Shown here piece by piece: positions 23,138 to 34,849 of a DNA stretch of 64,000 nucleotides. Where the stretch lies: the NCBI RefSeq assembly GCF_947507565.1, contig NC_089193.1:1484325-1548324 (forward strand), read 5' to 3'. The DNA is from Oscarella lobularis. Taxonomy: Eukaryota > Porifera > Homoscleromorpha > Homosclerophorida > Oscarellidae. Position 1 is the stretch's first letter; each line of letters starts with the position of its first letter. The translations under genes were made by a program, and so were the position numbers. Under the pieces are notes generated by a model. That model was not told where the DNA came from. It was given only the letters and a program-made list of their open reading frames with translations, and searched no databases.

Positions 23138-26100
23138 ATGACGTTGACTCGGAATCATCGAAACGCAAACGACATCGTCGACGTCGCGTTTGCGATTCTC
23201 TTGGGCTTTTGCGCGACAACACCGTCTCTCGCCATCACAGTCAATGATGTATGCAACTTTGGGCATTCCGTGTCGACAGCGCCGACGCCGTCAAACCCGT
23301 GCTCCTTTATCGGCGGTCTATTTTCCGTTCATCAGGACAAAATCAATCCTTTTAGTCTCCGGCATCGGTGCTCCTTGTCCGACTTTCACCGCTTCGGCGT
23401 CGAACAAGCAGAAGCGTTGATTTTCGCCGTCGAGCTGCTTCTTGAGGAGTCGCGGAACTCGTCAATTAGCGGCTATTCAATCTATGATTCGTGCGGCATT
23501 GTTCCCTCGCACGGCCTGGGGTGCGTTCGAGACCAGGCGCGCGCTCTCGTTATTCCCGACAATAAGGACGAATGCGCTCTCGCCACCATCGTTGGTCCGT
23601 TTTATTGGGGAGACACATCTGATTCACTGGTTTACAATAATGTCGAACTGCGCAACGTTTTCAATCAAGCGTTTGGTGTAGGCACGACTTCTACTGAGGA
23701 TAAGCGTGGCGTTTTATCGCTCGTCGATCAATCCATTGCATTTGCTTCTTCCGTACCAGCACAGAGAGACGAGCAGCTCGTTTTCATGCAGCCCAGTTGC
23801 CAGGTGCAAGTGAGTGCCGTCGTCGATTTTCTCCTCGCCGCTCGTTGGCGAGAAGTCGTCTTGGTTACGAGCGGCGACGACTGCGGTCAAAAAAACAGCG
23901 ACGAATTTCGAAAAGAAATCGAGGACAGGCGACTGGCGTGCGACATACGCGCCGAGTATTATACCCATTCGAAAGATCTCCCCCCACGACTGAAGAGAGA
24001 CGAGAAGGACGTACCAATTCTCAACAATCTCTGGCGTAATCGTCTCGACAAACCGAGCTCGCCTCGTGCCATCGTCGTGCTATCGAGTATGCTCTTCGCC
24101 TTGCACTTTTTCGAATCGTATATGCATTTCGAAACGATGAATCAGACGACGTTCGGCTTCCTCTTGGGCGACTTCTGGGGCAATCCCGTCGGCGTCGACG
24201 CCTTGTACGATGTTTTGATGGACGTGACGGAAACGGCGCGCACTGTCGTCGCTCTTCGCACGGCGACGAACGGACTGGACAAATTTCAGGAACACATGAC
24301 TTCTATTCGCGCTAATTCGACCGAAATTCGACGAAATTCGCTTCTGGCCGACTACTGGGAGAACTACTTCAATTGCAGTATGTCTAACGGAACGTGCGAC
24401 AATACGACGTCGTTGCCCTATATCGATCGTCCGATTTTGAGAAATTACAAAGCGTCGTTGGTAATTGACGCCGCATTTCTCGTCGCAGAATACGTCAAAC
24501 GATTTCGTGAAGAGGAAGGTGAATCCCTGCGCTTTACGACTTCATTTAGCATTTTTTACGACAAGAGAGCAGGGAGAGAACGAACGACGAACGTTAGCTC
24601 GTGGACAGGAAATCAAGTGCGCCTTGGACCCGTCAGGGGACACACTCAACCCGTTACGTGGTCCTACGAGTTTCTCGTTCTGACGCGCGAGAATGGATCA
24701 ATTCCTTACGGTGTGTGGACATTCGAAGATGAAGGAAACAGAACCGGTAGCTTCGAATCAAATGAAAGTGACATAGCAATTTGGACTCCAGAGCACTCGC
24801 CTAGTCTTCGAAACTGTTTACTGCCAACAGAAGCATCAACGACAGCAGAGATGCCATCAACGGAACGTTCTTCACCAAAAGAAAATGGGACTACAGAGGA
24901 GCCGGTTCCAGCCCTTCTTTCAACAATAGCGGTTCCTATAGTCGTTCTACTGCTTCATATCGTCTGCTGCAGCGTCGTTATTTTCTTATTTCAATTGAAA
25001 TGGATTCGTCGTGTGCCGTCAGTTCTTCTCATCCTTCTGACGTTGTTGTCCGTCGCGTTGAGTTTTCTCGTTTTTGTCGACGTATTCAGCCCGTTCGACT
25101 GCAAAATATTGGCGTTGGATTTCGCCATCAACGCTGCCTCGGTTCTGTGCTTGGCCCCGTTCTTTGTCGAGGTTCTACTTCACGCTTTCTGCGGTATGTA
25201 TAACCGGGCTCCGATTAAAGTTCTTCTCGTCGCCGTCATCGTGATTATTGAGATCGTCGTAGCAGGTGTCGCGAGTTTTCGCTCGTCCGATTCAGAGAGC
25301 GAGTGTCTAGACGCTCGTAGTCGTCCCCTCGTCGTCGTTTCATACTGGATCAACGCCGGATTGGCAATAGGAACAGTGATCATAATCTGGATCACACACG
25401 TCAAAAAATACCCGAGTCGATTAGACGGCAGATCGATTGTGGAATGCGTCGTGGCGACTTTGCTTGCCGTCGTACACGTAGTGGGAATCAGTCTCGTACT
25501 GTGGGTAAATAATGACGTGGTGCAAGCGCACTGGCTTGTCGTTCTTGCTGCGTTTCCTGCTATGGTCACACTGTACGTTGCTTCGTTTTTGGCGTGGAAT
25601 AAATATAAACGGAGGTCAAAGCGACTGCCACGCCCTATACAAGGTAAAAGACTAGAAACGTCTACGCAAACGATGTCCTTATTGCTTTAATTGCACAGGT
25701 AGTACTCTTCCCAGAGATCCTCTGCATCACTACTTGGACAAGCAGGGTAGCACCGCGTTTGTCATGACCCAGGTGAATTTTTTGAATGAAGACGTCACGG
25801 CGGAAATCGGCACCGTCGTCATTTCGCCATCGCGGATCCAACAAGCCGATCGCATTGGACGAGGTATGAATATATAACGTCTCTCTACGTGATACATGGA
25901 ATGCGGGCTTCGATCTTTTAGGAAATTTTGGTGAAGTCTTCAGAGGAACGATGGACAATAAGTTGACTGTCGCAATCAAGACCGTCCAAGGTACGGTTTC
26001 CCCCCGTGCAATGGAATTTTTTCTGCATATTTTTTCTTTCCCCCCAAGATGTAATGAATCGTAAGGAATTGAACGATTTTATTCGCGAAGGCCTGCAGAT

Positions 26101-27201
26101 GCGCGACTTGAAGCACCCGAACGTCATGGAATTGTACGGCATCTGTTGGTCCGCCGATCCATCTCAGGCAAACCATCGCTTGCCTATGATTGTACTGCCA
26201 TATATGGAACTTGGCGATCTGAAAACGTATCTTCGCAAAAATCGACCGGGACTGCAGAAGCGAGGCTCGGACACTGAAGAAAGATTGCCTCCGGTGGTGA
26301 GAGGCTTCTTTTCTATAACGAGACTTTCCCTATCATGTTTGACTCATATCTCTAGAAGATGTCCCTTGTGCAGTTGGTAAAATTCTGCCACCAGATTGCC
26401 AAGGGAATGACTTACATCTCCGACAAGGGAATCATTCATCGCGACTTAGCAGCAAGAAACTGCATGTATGCGCGCACGCCACCGTTTCAACTCCCCTATT
26501 CATCAATTTTTTTACGACGTAGGGTGAATTGGGATTTGCAGGTCAAAGTGGCCGACTTTGGCTTGTCGAGAGCAATAAAAGAAGGCAAAGACTACTATCG
26601 CATGTGTCAGGGCGGAAAACTACCCGTGCGCTGGATGTCGCCAGAAAGTCTTCTCGATTTTGTCTTCTCCGAACAATCTGACGTCGTGAGTATCTTTGAT
26701 CGTTCTATTTGTGTCTGTTCACCTTCTTTTGATGTAGTGGTCGTACGGAGTGACGATGTGGGAAGTGATGACGCTTGCTATGATACCCTATCCCGGTATA
26801 TCCAATCAGGACGTGGTTCCCTTTTTGAAAGCAGGCAAGCGCCTTGAAAAACCAGATGAATGTCCGTCAGAAATGTAAGTACAGTAGGCCGCCGCCACGT
26901 GCTGCACACTCTACAGTATATACATACCCTTTGTGTGTGCAGATATAATATTATGTTGCGTTGTTGGGCAACGGAAGCGGACGATCGACTCGCGTTTGCC
27001 GAAATTGTCGCTACTTTAGAAGAGTATCTTGGAGTTCTGATGGAATATGCTGATCCGACGGCAGGAGATAACGAGAGAAACGATCCGTATGCTAATTGGA
27101 GTCTTGCTGCCAAAGGGTACTCGGAAACGCAGGAGATGACACTAGAAATGGGAGATAAGGAGACCGTAGGAGAAGTCATGTCTGACGGAGTCACGGTATG
27201 A
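23138..27201 (+). CDS. Chimeric receptor: Venus-flytrap ectodomain, seven membrane segments, cytoplasmic tyrosine kinase
   Basis: Predicted plasma-membrane receptor, 1,218 residues. Exons: 23138-25643, 25699-25863, 25922-25990, 26049-26296, 26356-26465, 26523-26685, 26738-26874 and 26943-27201; all phases agree. A signal peptide (~14-32) is followed by a class C GPCR-type ligand-binding module (~60-540) with GGLFSVHQ and VEQAEALIFAVELLLEES...GYSIYDSCG, as in mGluR/CaSR. There is no cysteine-rich domain; a Thr/Ser/Glu stalk follows. Seven hydrophobic segments lie between ~592 and ~826. Cysteines near the start of the third (FDCKILALDF) and in the loop after the fourth (SECLDARSR) could form the usual GPCR disulfide. 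The kinase is complete: IGRGNFGEVF at 888, VAIK Lys ~910, HRDLAARNCM at 1024, DFG at 1044, PVRWMSPESL and DVWSYGVTMWEV. It is receptor-tyrosine-kinase type (AXL/MET-like in the hinge). The C-terminus VTV fits a class II PDZ ligand. Ligand unknown. Confidence 0.87.
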
Positions 27202-27538
27202 GCTAAATGCCACAACATTTATTTGAATATGTAGATGATAGCGTTTTGTCAATGACCTTTTTTTCAGGCTAGTTTATGAAGAAAGCTGAATTATTAAAAC
27301 GCGGCGTCTAAAAACGGTAGAGTCCCTTATATCATCATAGCATCCATGCTTATATACACTGCGTACCTTGCGCAGAAGTACGCACTCGGCAATCCGGGCT
27401 AGATCGAGACAACACTTTCCCATTAGAAGTCGTCCCGAAGCCTCCTCGAGCGTTCTCGCAGCCCCAGATCAGACTCGAATTGTCTATAGACGTCACGAAG
27501 TCCTTCCAATTGTCGAAAAACGTTCGAAAACCGAGGCG
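27202..27538. other. Receptor 3' UTR and CNOT4 5' region
   Basis: About 340 bp between the receptor stop and the CNOT4 start. No coding exon is recognised. An open frame enters from upstream of the CNOT4 ATG but shows no similarity I know. Confidence 0.5.
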
Positions 27539-30500
27539 ATGATGACCTCCGGTGACGAAGCACCCGAAGTAAGCGTTCCCGCACCCCCAAACTCGCCTGA
27601 CGAACCCTCCTCTCCTTCGTCGAACAGTGCCCCCTTTGCATGGAGCCATTGGAAATAGACGACATCAATTTCTATCCGTGCACGTGCGGTTATCAAGTTA
27701 GTCCTTCGAAAATTGAAAGGAGAAGGGGCAAAAGCGCGTTTTCAGGTGTGCAGATTTTGCTGGCATCGAATACGCACGAACGAGAACGGATTGTGCCCGG
27801 CATGTCGAAAAGTAAAATATTATTCAAATATTCCTTAGCTGATTCATCAATTAATTAATTAATTATTTAGCTTTATCCCGAGAATCCCGCCGAATACATT
27901 CCCTTGACAGCTGAACAGTATTCTGACGTCATAGCACATCTTCGCGCAATGGCACAACTTTTTTTTAGAGTTCAAAAATCGAAGGATTCTCGGAAGCAAA
28001 GGAGTCAGGAAAAGAAACGGCAGACGGTCGAAAATCGAAAACATTTGGACGGCGTGAGAGTAATTCGACTGAATTTGGTCTTCATTATCGGTCTTCCGCC
28101 GCGCGTGGCCGATCCGGACGTGCTGAAGCGGTACGAATATTGCGGAAAATTTGGAAAAATTCGAAACATCATAGTTAATTCGACGGAATACCCGGGACCA
28201 CAAGTAGGGCGCAAAAGAATTATCTGTTGATTTATTGCAATTGTCTGATGTAAGGGCCCAAGTCTAAGTGCATACGTCACGTACGCAAGAAAGGAGGTAA
28301 GATGGAAGAATTGGACGTTTTTAAATAGATTCTAGTTGAATTATACTATAGGATGCTGCTAAAGCGATTAAAGCAATTAATGATACATTTATTGACGGTC
28401 GTCATTTAAGAGTGTCGTTTGGAACGTCGAAATATTGCGTTAATTTTCTAAAGTGTCAACCCTGTTTTAAACACGTGAGACAACCTGCAGCGTTCAAGGG
28501 TCCGCGTATTTTATATTTCTGCGTATAGGATTGCATGTTTCTTCACGAACTAGGAGATGACGAGGCAAGTTTCACCAAAGAAGAAATGCAGATGGGGTAT
28601 CATGGACAGGAGTAGAAGTCTTCTTATCTTATAGTCACGCACTGTATTTAGTAAGCACGTTGCATTCGAAGCAATGGCTCTCGCTCATTTAGCCGGCTCA
28701 GACAAGTAGGCATCTTTATACCTATATGTATCTATATGAGTATTTCCCCTTAGGCCTCGCGAACTGGTAACGATATCTTTTTTTTTTGATTTGTCTTGGT
28801 TTTTTTATATTTCTACCTCTCTAGACGGGGAACCCCGCCTTGCAGTCCAACGCGCGCAAGATCAAGCGGTAGATATAGACGCATTGTGACGTCACACAAC
28901 CCGTCTATTTTAAATTTTTTCTGCATACACAGTGAACCCGTCGTAGAAACAAAGCCAGACGAAATGACGTCAAATATCAAAGCGAAGCGGGAATCTCCTC
29001 AAGCCGAAGAGCCAACGGAAACGCACGAGAATCCTCTAATGGGGCCTTTGAATATGCATCAAATATTTAACGATATGGCTCGCTTATCCATGGCATTTAA
29101 TCCCACTGCGTATCCGCACCCCGTTTCAATGGGCAGCAGTGCTGGAACGCTGGGAAGTTCGACGGTGACAGCCCATCAAGGACACGTGGGGCAGCAGAGC
29201 GTCTGGCAGAAAGGCGCATCTGAAGAAGAAGAAGAAGAGAAATTGCTCAGAGAAGCGTTGAACAGCGCTATCGTGGACACTGGAGTTAAATTGCCGGAAG
29301 CGTTGCGGAAGAAAAGTGATAAAGAAGGTGGGAGCTTCCCTTTAGGAAATTTCCTTTATAGTAGTCTCGTATTATTATTATTAGAGAGCAGCGGCTCAAG
29401 TAAAGAGCCTGGAAGGTCTGTATTGAGCACGTAGTATAGATAGGCATTAATTAATATGCATGTATATAGCGTGGGGATTGGGAGGCCTCTGGGAGAAAGT
29501 TGGGCTCCGTCTATTCAATCCGAATGGCCTCTCGTCGACGAAGAGACCACCAATGAGGACGATTTGGGTTGGGACGAGTCACGATGACCTATTTTTTCAA
29601 TAAATATTTTTAGAATTTGAGGTCGCTTCGAGGCAGTTGGAGCAGATTATGAACGAGGAATTGCGCGAGGTGGCTCAGCAGGTCGACAGTGACGCCGAAA
29701 AGAGCGCCAATGAGGCCTTATCGCCCGACGGGCGGGATCCTAAAGAGACTACCGATTCCCTTTACTGGCTCCAAGAGAAACAGTCGGAAACCAAGGGAGA
29801 AAATTCTGTGAATGCAGACGGTAATTGGCAAAAGGGATTGCGTCAAATGTTGCCGAATGTAAATATCAATTTCGCAAGTAAAGTCTGGTCGAAAAGTGTG
29901 TACAGTAGTCTTCATAACTTGATGTCTTGCAGACAGTGTACGACCTCAACACGTCGCCGTAACGTCGGCAAACAGCGACGTTTTCGTCACTCAATCTTCG
30001 CGAATGCCCCAAGGACTGCTTATGCAAGGTGAGCAACACCAAATCCCTATTATAAGACGTTTACGTACCATAGCAAGATATATATGACCTCGCGGGTTTC
30101 GTTTCCCACATAAACAATTTTTTTCCCTATGTGTATGTAGGCCCCCCGTCTTCTCCTCCACCTCCTCCTCTTCCGCCGCCAGCGTCTCGTTCTGTTCCTT
30201 TGGGCGCGATGCCCGGTCTTCCAACGCAACAGTACGTCTGGACAGAATCCACGTCGCAGCCGTCCTACGTCCGACCGGCGGAGGTTCAGGTAGACCCGCG
30301 TAACGTCATAGCGCTCCTCGACGATGACCACTTCTATCTAAGCAGATTATTCCGACGTATACCCAAAATGACGCTCCCCCACCGCCCCCTCCTCCTCTTC
30401 CACCCCGAATGCCAATGGGCTATCGACTCTACGGACCGCCGCCGTTTCGAGCTCCCTTTCCCTATCTACCGCCGCCGCCTGTGCCGTTTTCCGTTCATCG

Positions 30501-30627
30501 CGTGGCTCGACCGCCGCCGGGGTTTCGCGGGCCGCCCGGTATTGCGATTGGAAGAGTGCCCCAGCCCGCCCCTCCGCCTTATACTAGTAGTCATTTTGCG
30601 CACATGGGCGCGCCAGAGAAGAGATAG
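27539..30627 (+). CDS. CNOT4: CCR4-NOT complex E3 ubiquitin ligase subunit 4
   Basis: RING E3 ligase linked to the CCR4-NOT deadenylase, acting in mRNA and co-translational quality control. Start at 27539 (MMTSGDEAPE), spliced in phase 0 to CPLCMEPLEIDDINFYPCTC. The next exon begins VCRFCWHRIRT and ends LCPACRK, completing the unusual C4C4 RING. The RRM follows: ENRKHLDGVRVIRLNLVFII, LKRYEYCGKFGKIRNI, SAYVTYARKEDAAKAI. A C3H1 finger (KYCVNFLKCQPCFKHDC then MFLHELGDD) and SFTKEEMQMG complete the conserved core. The long C-terminus is disordered with acidic and LLREAL-type helical segments (29220-29330) and a Pro-rich end. The final frame reads RVPQPAPPPYTSSHFAHMG and stops at 30625-30627. C-terminal exon borders are less certain than the core. 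Confidence 0.9.
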
Positions 30628-30954
30628 AAAAAAAATCAATTATTATATTCTTCGGTAGCTAAATTATAAAAATCACGTTTAGCTGTGTAGAGAATATTTT
30701 GGGTTAATTATACTAAAGGAGGCACGTGGTGTAGATAAACGGCCAACTTAATTATTCTTGTGACGTCATAGGGTAAGCACGTAAACGTATTGTGACTGTT
30801 AGTGTTTCTATTGTTCTCTCTTAGACAATTCAAGCGATTGCAGGCAAATGCTCTAGTAGTCTAACTTCATCGTCGTTGACGAACACCGCATTTGAGCGCG
30901 CGCGCTACAGGAGAAATCGCACTTGCGCAAACGCCTGGAGCAGGCCCCCGGAGC
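30628..30954. other. CNOT4 3' UTR and M16 peptidase promoter region
   Basis: About 330 bp without a recognised exon, AT-rich at first and GC-rich towards the downstream ATG. Frames open just upstream of 30955 give no family similarity. Confidence 0.5.
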
Positions 30955-33900
30955 ATGGCAGAAGACGACCAGCGTCTTCTCAAGCTACAGGACACCGAAG
31001 AGAGCTCGCAGGACGAGGAAGACTACGCGCAATTCAAAGAGAATCAATCCTCGCCGTCATGCTGGTCGCGCACGAAACGATGGACAAAGAAACACCCGAT
31101 CGCGACGAAAATCTCCATCGTATCCTTCATAATCGTCGCAGCGGTTGTAATCGGCATCGCCGTAGGCGAAGCAGCGCGCAAAAACGAATCGAAAGACTCG
31201 TCGGACGCGATCGTGAAACCGGAAACGGATCGTCGCTCGTATCGCGTCGTCACCCTCTCGAACGAGCTCCGCGCGCTGCTCATATCCGACCCGGAGACCG
31301 ATTACGGCGCCGCAGCGCTCACGGTCAACGTCGGCACCATGAGCGATCCCCCGGATGTTCTCGGTCTTGCTCACTTCTGCGAACACATGCTCTTTCTCGG
31401 AACGAAGAAGTATCCGGGCGAGGACGATTATGCGGGATATCTTTCGGAGAACGGCGGCTACGACAACGCCTTCACGGCCCAGGAGGTGACGAATTATCAT
31501 TTCAAAATTGAATGGGGAGCGCTATCCGGGGCTCTCGATCGATTCAGTCAATTTTTCATATCGCCTCTTTTTACGGCTTCGTCGGCGGGACGGGAGATGA
31601 ATGCCGTCGCTTCGGAGCACGGGAAGAATATTAATAACGATCAGTGGCGTTTGTGGCAGATGATTAAGACGGTGTCCAATCCGAAGTCGCCTTTTCATAA
31701 ATTCAGCACGGGCAATATCGAGACTCTCAACGTATCGGGAATTCACGATCGTCTACTCGAGTTTCACGCGGCTCACTATTCGGCGAATCAGATGCAGCTC
31801 GTCGTCTTGGGTCGACACGATTTGCACGACCTCGAAAATTGGATTACAAAATATTTCTCGTTGATTCCTAATACCAATGCGGAAGCGCCTCGTTTTAGCG
31901 TACAACCATTCCCCTCCGATTACGCGGCGAAACGAGTGTGGATCGAGTTGCTGAGCGACGGACACTTGCTTCAGCTGCGATGGTCTCTTTCGCCTAGCGA
32001 TGCAATTGGCGACTATCTCGGCTCTTTTCTGGGCGACGAGGGACCCGGAAGTATCATCTCCGTGCTCAGAGGACGAAAATGGGCAACGAAACTTTCGGCA
32101 GGAAGCGAAGTGTCGACGCGCCTCTTTTTACTCTACACGGTAAAGAATTAATATACGTATGTATAGTAAAGCTTTTCTTAGTCCCCATACTTAGCCAAGG
32201 CTCTTCTTTATGTATATATATTTTATTTCTAGATTAGTATAACTTTGACTGATGATGGTCTGGCGAATGCCGATGAGATTGTTCGCTACGTCTTTCGCTA
32301 CGTTAATCTCATGAAGGCGAACGTCGTCGACAAGTCGTTGTGGGACGAGCGTATTCTCGTCGACGACATCAATTTTCGGTATAAATCGTACAGCGATCCG
32401 GATCGCTATGTCACGTCTATAGCGTCCACGATGCAAGCGGTCGTGGATCCGGCTGGGTTTCTTCTCGCTCCGTCCCTTCGCGTCTACGACGCGGACAGAC
32501 TGCGCGAAGCGCTTAGCGTGCTCACGCCGGAGAATCTCGTCCTATTCATTGCAAGCAGTTCGAATAGTAGAACAGGATCTTGGCCGGATTTGGATCAGAC
32601 CGAAAAGTGGTACGGAACGAAGTAAGATGGACCACCTTATGATCTCGTTATGTTTAACGCTACTGTTCATTTTTCTCTAGATACCACTACGAATCGATTC
32701 CCAACAACTTGCTCAAGTTGTGGAACGACGTTAATGACCCAAACGGTCTCTCTCTACCCACGCGAAATCGATTCATACCAACGAACTTCACGCTTCTTCC
32801 GGAGCCGTCGTCTCAAGCAGCGGCGGAGAGTCCTCAGCTGATGCCGCCTGGGAAGACGCCATTCTCGTCGTTGTGGTGGAAACACGACGCCGAGTTTCGT
32901 CTGCCTCGCATGAACTTATATTTCAGTTTCACGACGCCGCTCACCTATAGGGACCCCTTTCACTCCGCTATGGCGTATCTGTACGAGTACGTGATGAAGA
33001 ACTTGCTCTACGAGCCTCTCTATTCGGCGACACTCGCGTCATTTACCTATTCCGTCGATATGACGTATACTGGCTTTACTGTCAAGTTGTCTGGCTACAG
33101 CGACGAAGTGATCATGTCCAATTTTGTTCGCGACGTTTTCACTCGATTTGCTAACCTTGGTAAGTGTATATAATAATATGACCGGTCACCCATAGTCTTT
33201 AAATTAGACAATAAATCAAGTATTCATATGTAAATGGTCGCCGTGTCCATAGGTCGTCTAAACACGACTTCTTTGGACAATTTGGGTCGCTACGACCTTT
33301 CGCTTGACCAGTTGAAACTCTACTATGCTAATTATCCGACGTCGCAGCAGCCCTATTTGACAGCCTACGACTACTCGAAGTATAAATTTACTACAGTACT
33401 GTTTGCTTCTCTGATGCCATTGCACTTTTTTTTACCTAGTGTTGTCTTGGAGAAAATTCGGTGGCCGGTATTAGAGGGGGAGAAAACTCTGGGAAATATT
33501 ACCAAGGAAGCGTTCATTGCCTTTGCAAAAGACATATTGTCTACAGCCTCCGTGACGTGTCTAGCTCACGGAAATGTGAATAAAGTCCAGGTAGAAAAAG
33601 GGAATTTTTCTCTTGTTTTTTTTTTGCGATTAAAAGTTCTTATAAGGCTCTTGGCTACGTTCGTCTCGTGGAGAGCATTTTGAAAGACGAATTGCGATCG
33701 TCGCCTCCCGTCGTTCCGCCGCCCCAAAGGCTTCAAATTCCCGCTAACAGCTCGTATATTTTGCGAATGAAGGGGCTCGATCCCGCGAACGTGAACTCAG
33801 CCATTCGCGTCGTTTATCAGGTAAAGAACAAGGACGAAATCGAAAAAATAAATAAATTCCGATACGTGCGTACTTTAGATTGGACAAGCATGTTTCTCTG

Positions 33901-34588
33901 CCAAAAGGCAACCCGTTTGCTCGTCGGAAAAACTTCGCCTGACCGTTCTACTCGCCTTATTGGAGCTCAAAATCAAAGTATAAGATCGCGGGTCTGCGCA
34001 GAGACTTCATCTTCAATTCTTTCCTCTCAGAATCCTTGTTTCGATCAGCTGCGTACGAAAGAACAACTCGGCTACATCGTCGCCTGTCGAACGCATCGCT
34101 TCGAAAACGTCCTCTCCTTCCAGGTAATCATCCAAAGCGCGACCTACGACGCCGATTATCTTCGTCGACGATCCGACGCCTTCGTCGACTCCTTCATGAC
34201 GACGATAGAGTCGCTCGGGAGAAGCGAGACCGAATATCGCCAACTCGAACAATCGGCGATCGACCAATTGACGGCGCGACGCATCTCGCTCCAAGAAGCG
34301 TCCGACGCTTATTGGGACGAGATAACGTCGGGCGAGAACCTGTTCAATCGATCGGCGCAGATCGCCGCTTCGATTCGAAACGGAATCGATCGCACCGGTC
34401 CCGGCGACTTGGTCGATTTCTATCGCAACTACGTCGCCAGCGGCGGTCAACAACGTCGTCGACTCGTCGTCGAACTGTACGGCGCCGGGCGACGTTTCCC
34501 CGTCGTCGATCCGCCCGGTTCGATCGTGTTGACGACGAGCGACGTGGCGGAATTCAAACACACGGCTAAAGCGTACGAGCACCCGTAA
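30955..34588 (+). CDS. Insulin-degrading-enzyme-like M16A metallopeptidase with N-terminal membrane anchor
   Basis: Zinc metallopeptidase of the insulysin/nardilysin group. Start at 30955 (MAEDDQRLLKLQDTEESS). The N-terminal ~50 residues are polar/acidic. Basic KRWTKKHPIATK precedes one hydrophobic helix (~53-72), which predicts a type II signal anchor with the catalytic part outside the cytosol. The inverted zinc motif HFCEH is at 140-144, followed by MLFLGTKKYP; the third zinc-ligand region is EMNAVASEHGKNINND. DNAFTAQEVTNYHFKI and ALDRFSQFFISPLF match insulysin. Later exons give the second-half segments (LRTKEQLGYIVACRTHRFEN near 34050, the conserved QLGY block) and end AKAYEHP. Several 50-100 bp introns. 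Standard IDE lacks a membrane anchor. Substrates are unknown. Confidence 0.87.
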
Positions 34589-34849
34589 ATTTGTGGTGGC
34601 GAAAAAAAAAGAGCGAAGCTGACAACGCAATGAATTTTTTTTTTTGTTTTTTCTCTTCTGCTTTCGCTAGGCTTTCTTTTCATAAATAGTTTTGCAAGCG
34701 CAAGTTGGCATATAAAATCGTCTGTTCAGCGTGAACTAGGACGAGGATCTACTTGCTAAAGGTACATGTGCGGGAGTCCGGGTGGCGCCCCTAATGTATG
34801 TATCTTCTTCGGCAGCGCGGCGTTCTGACGACGCCGACACTACCCTCCC

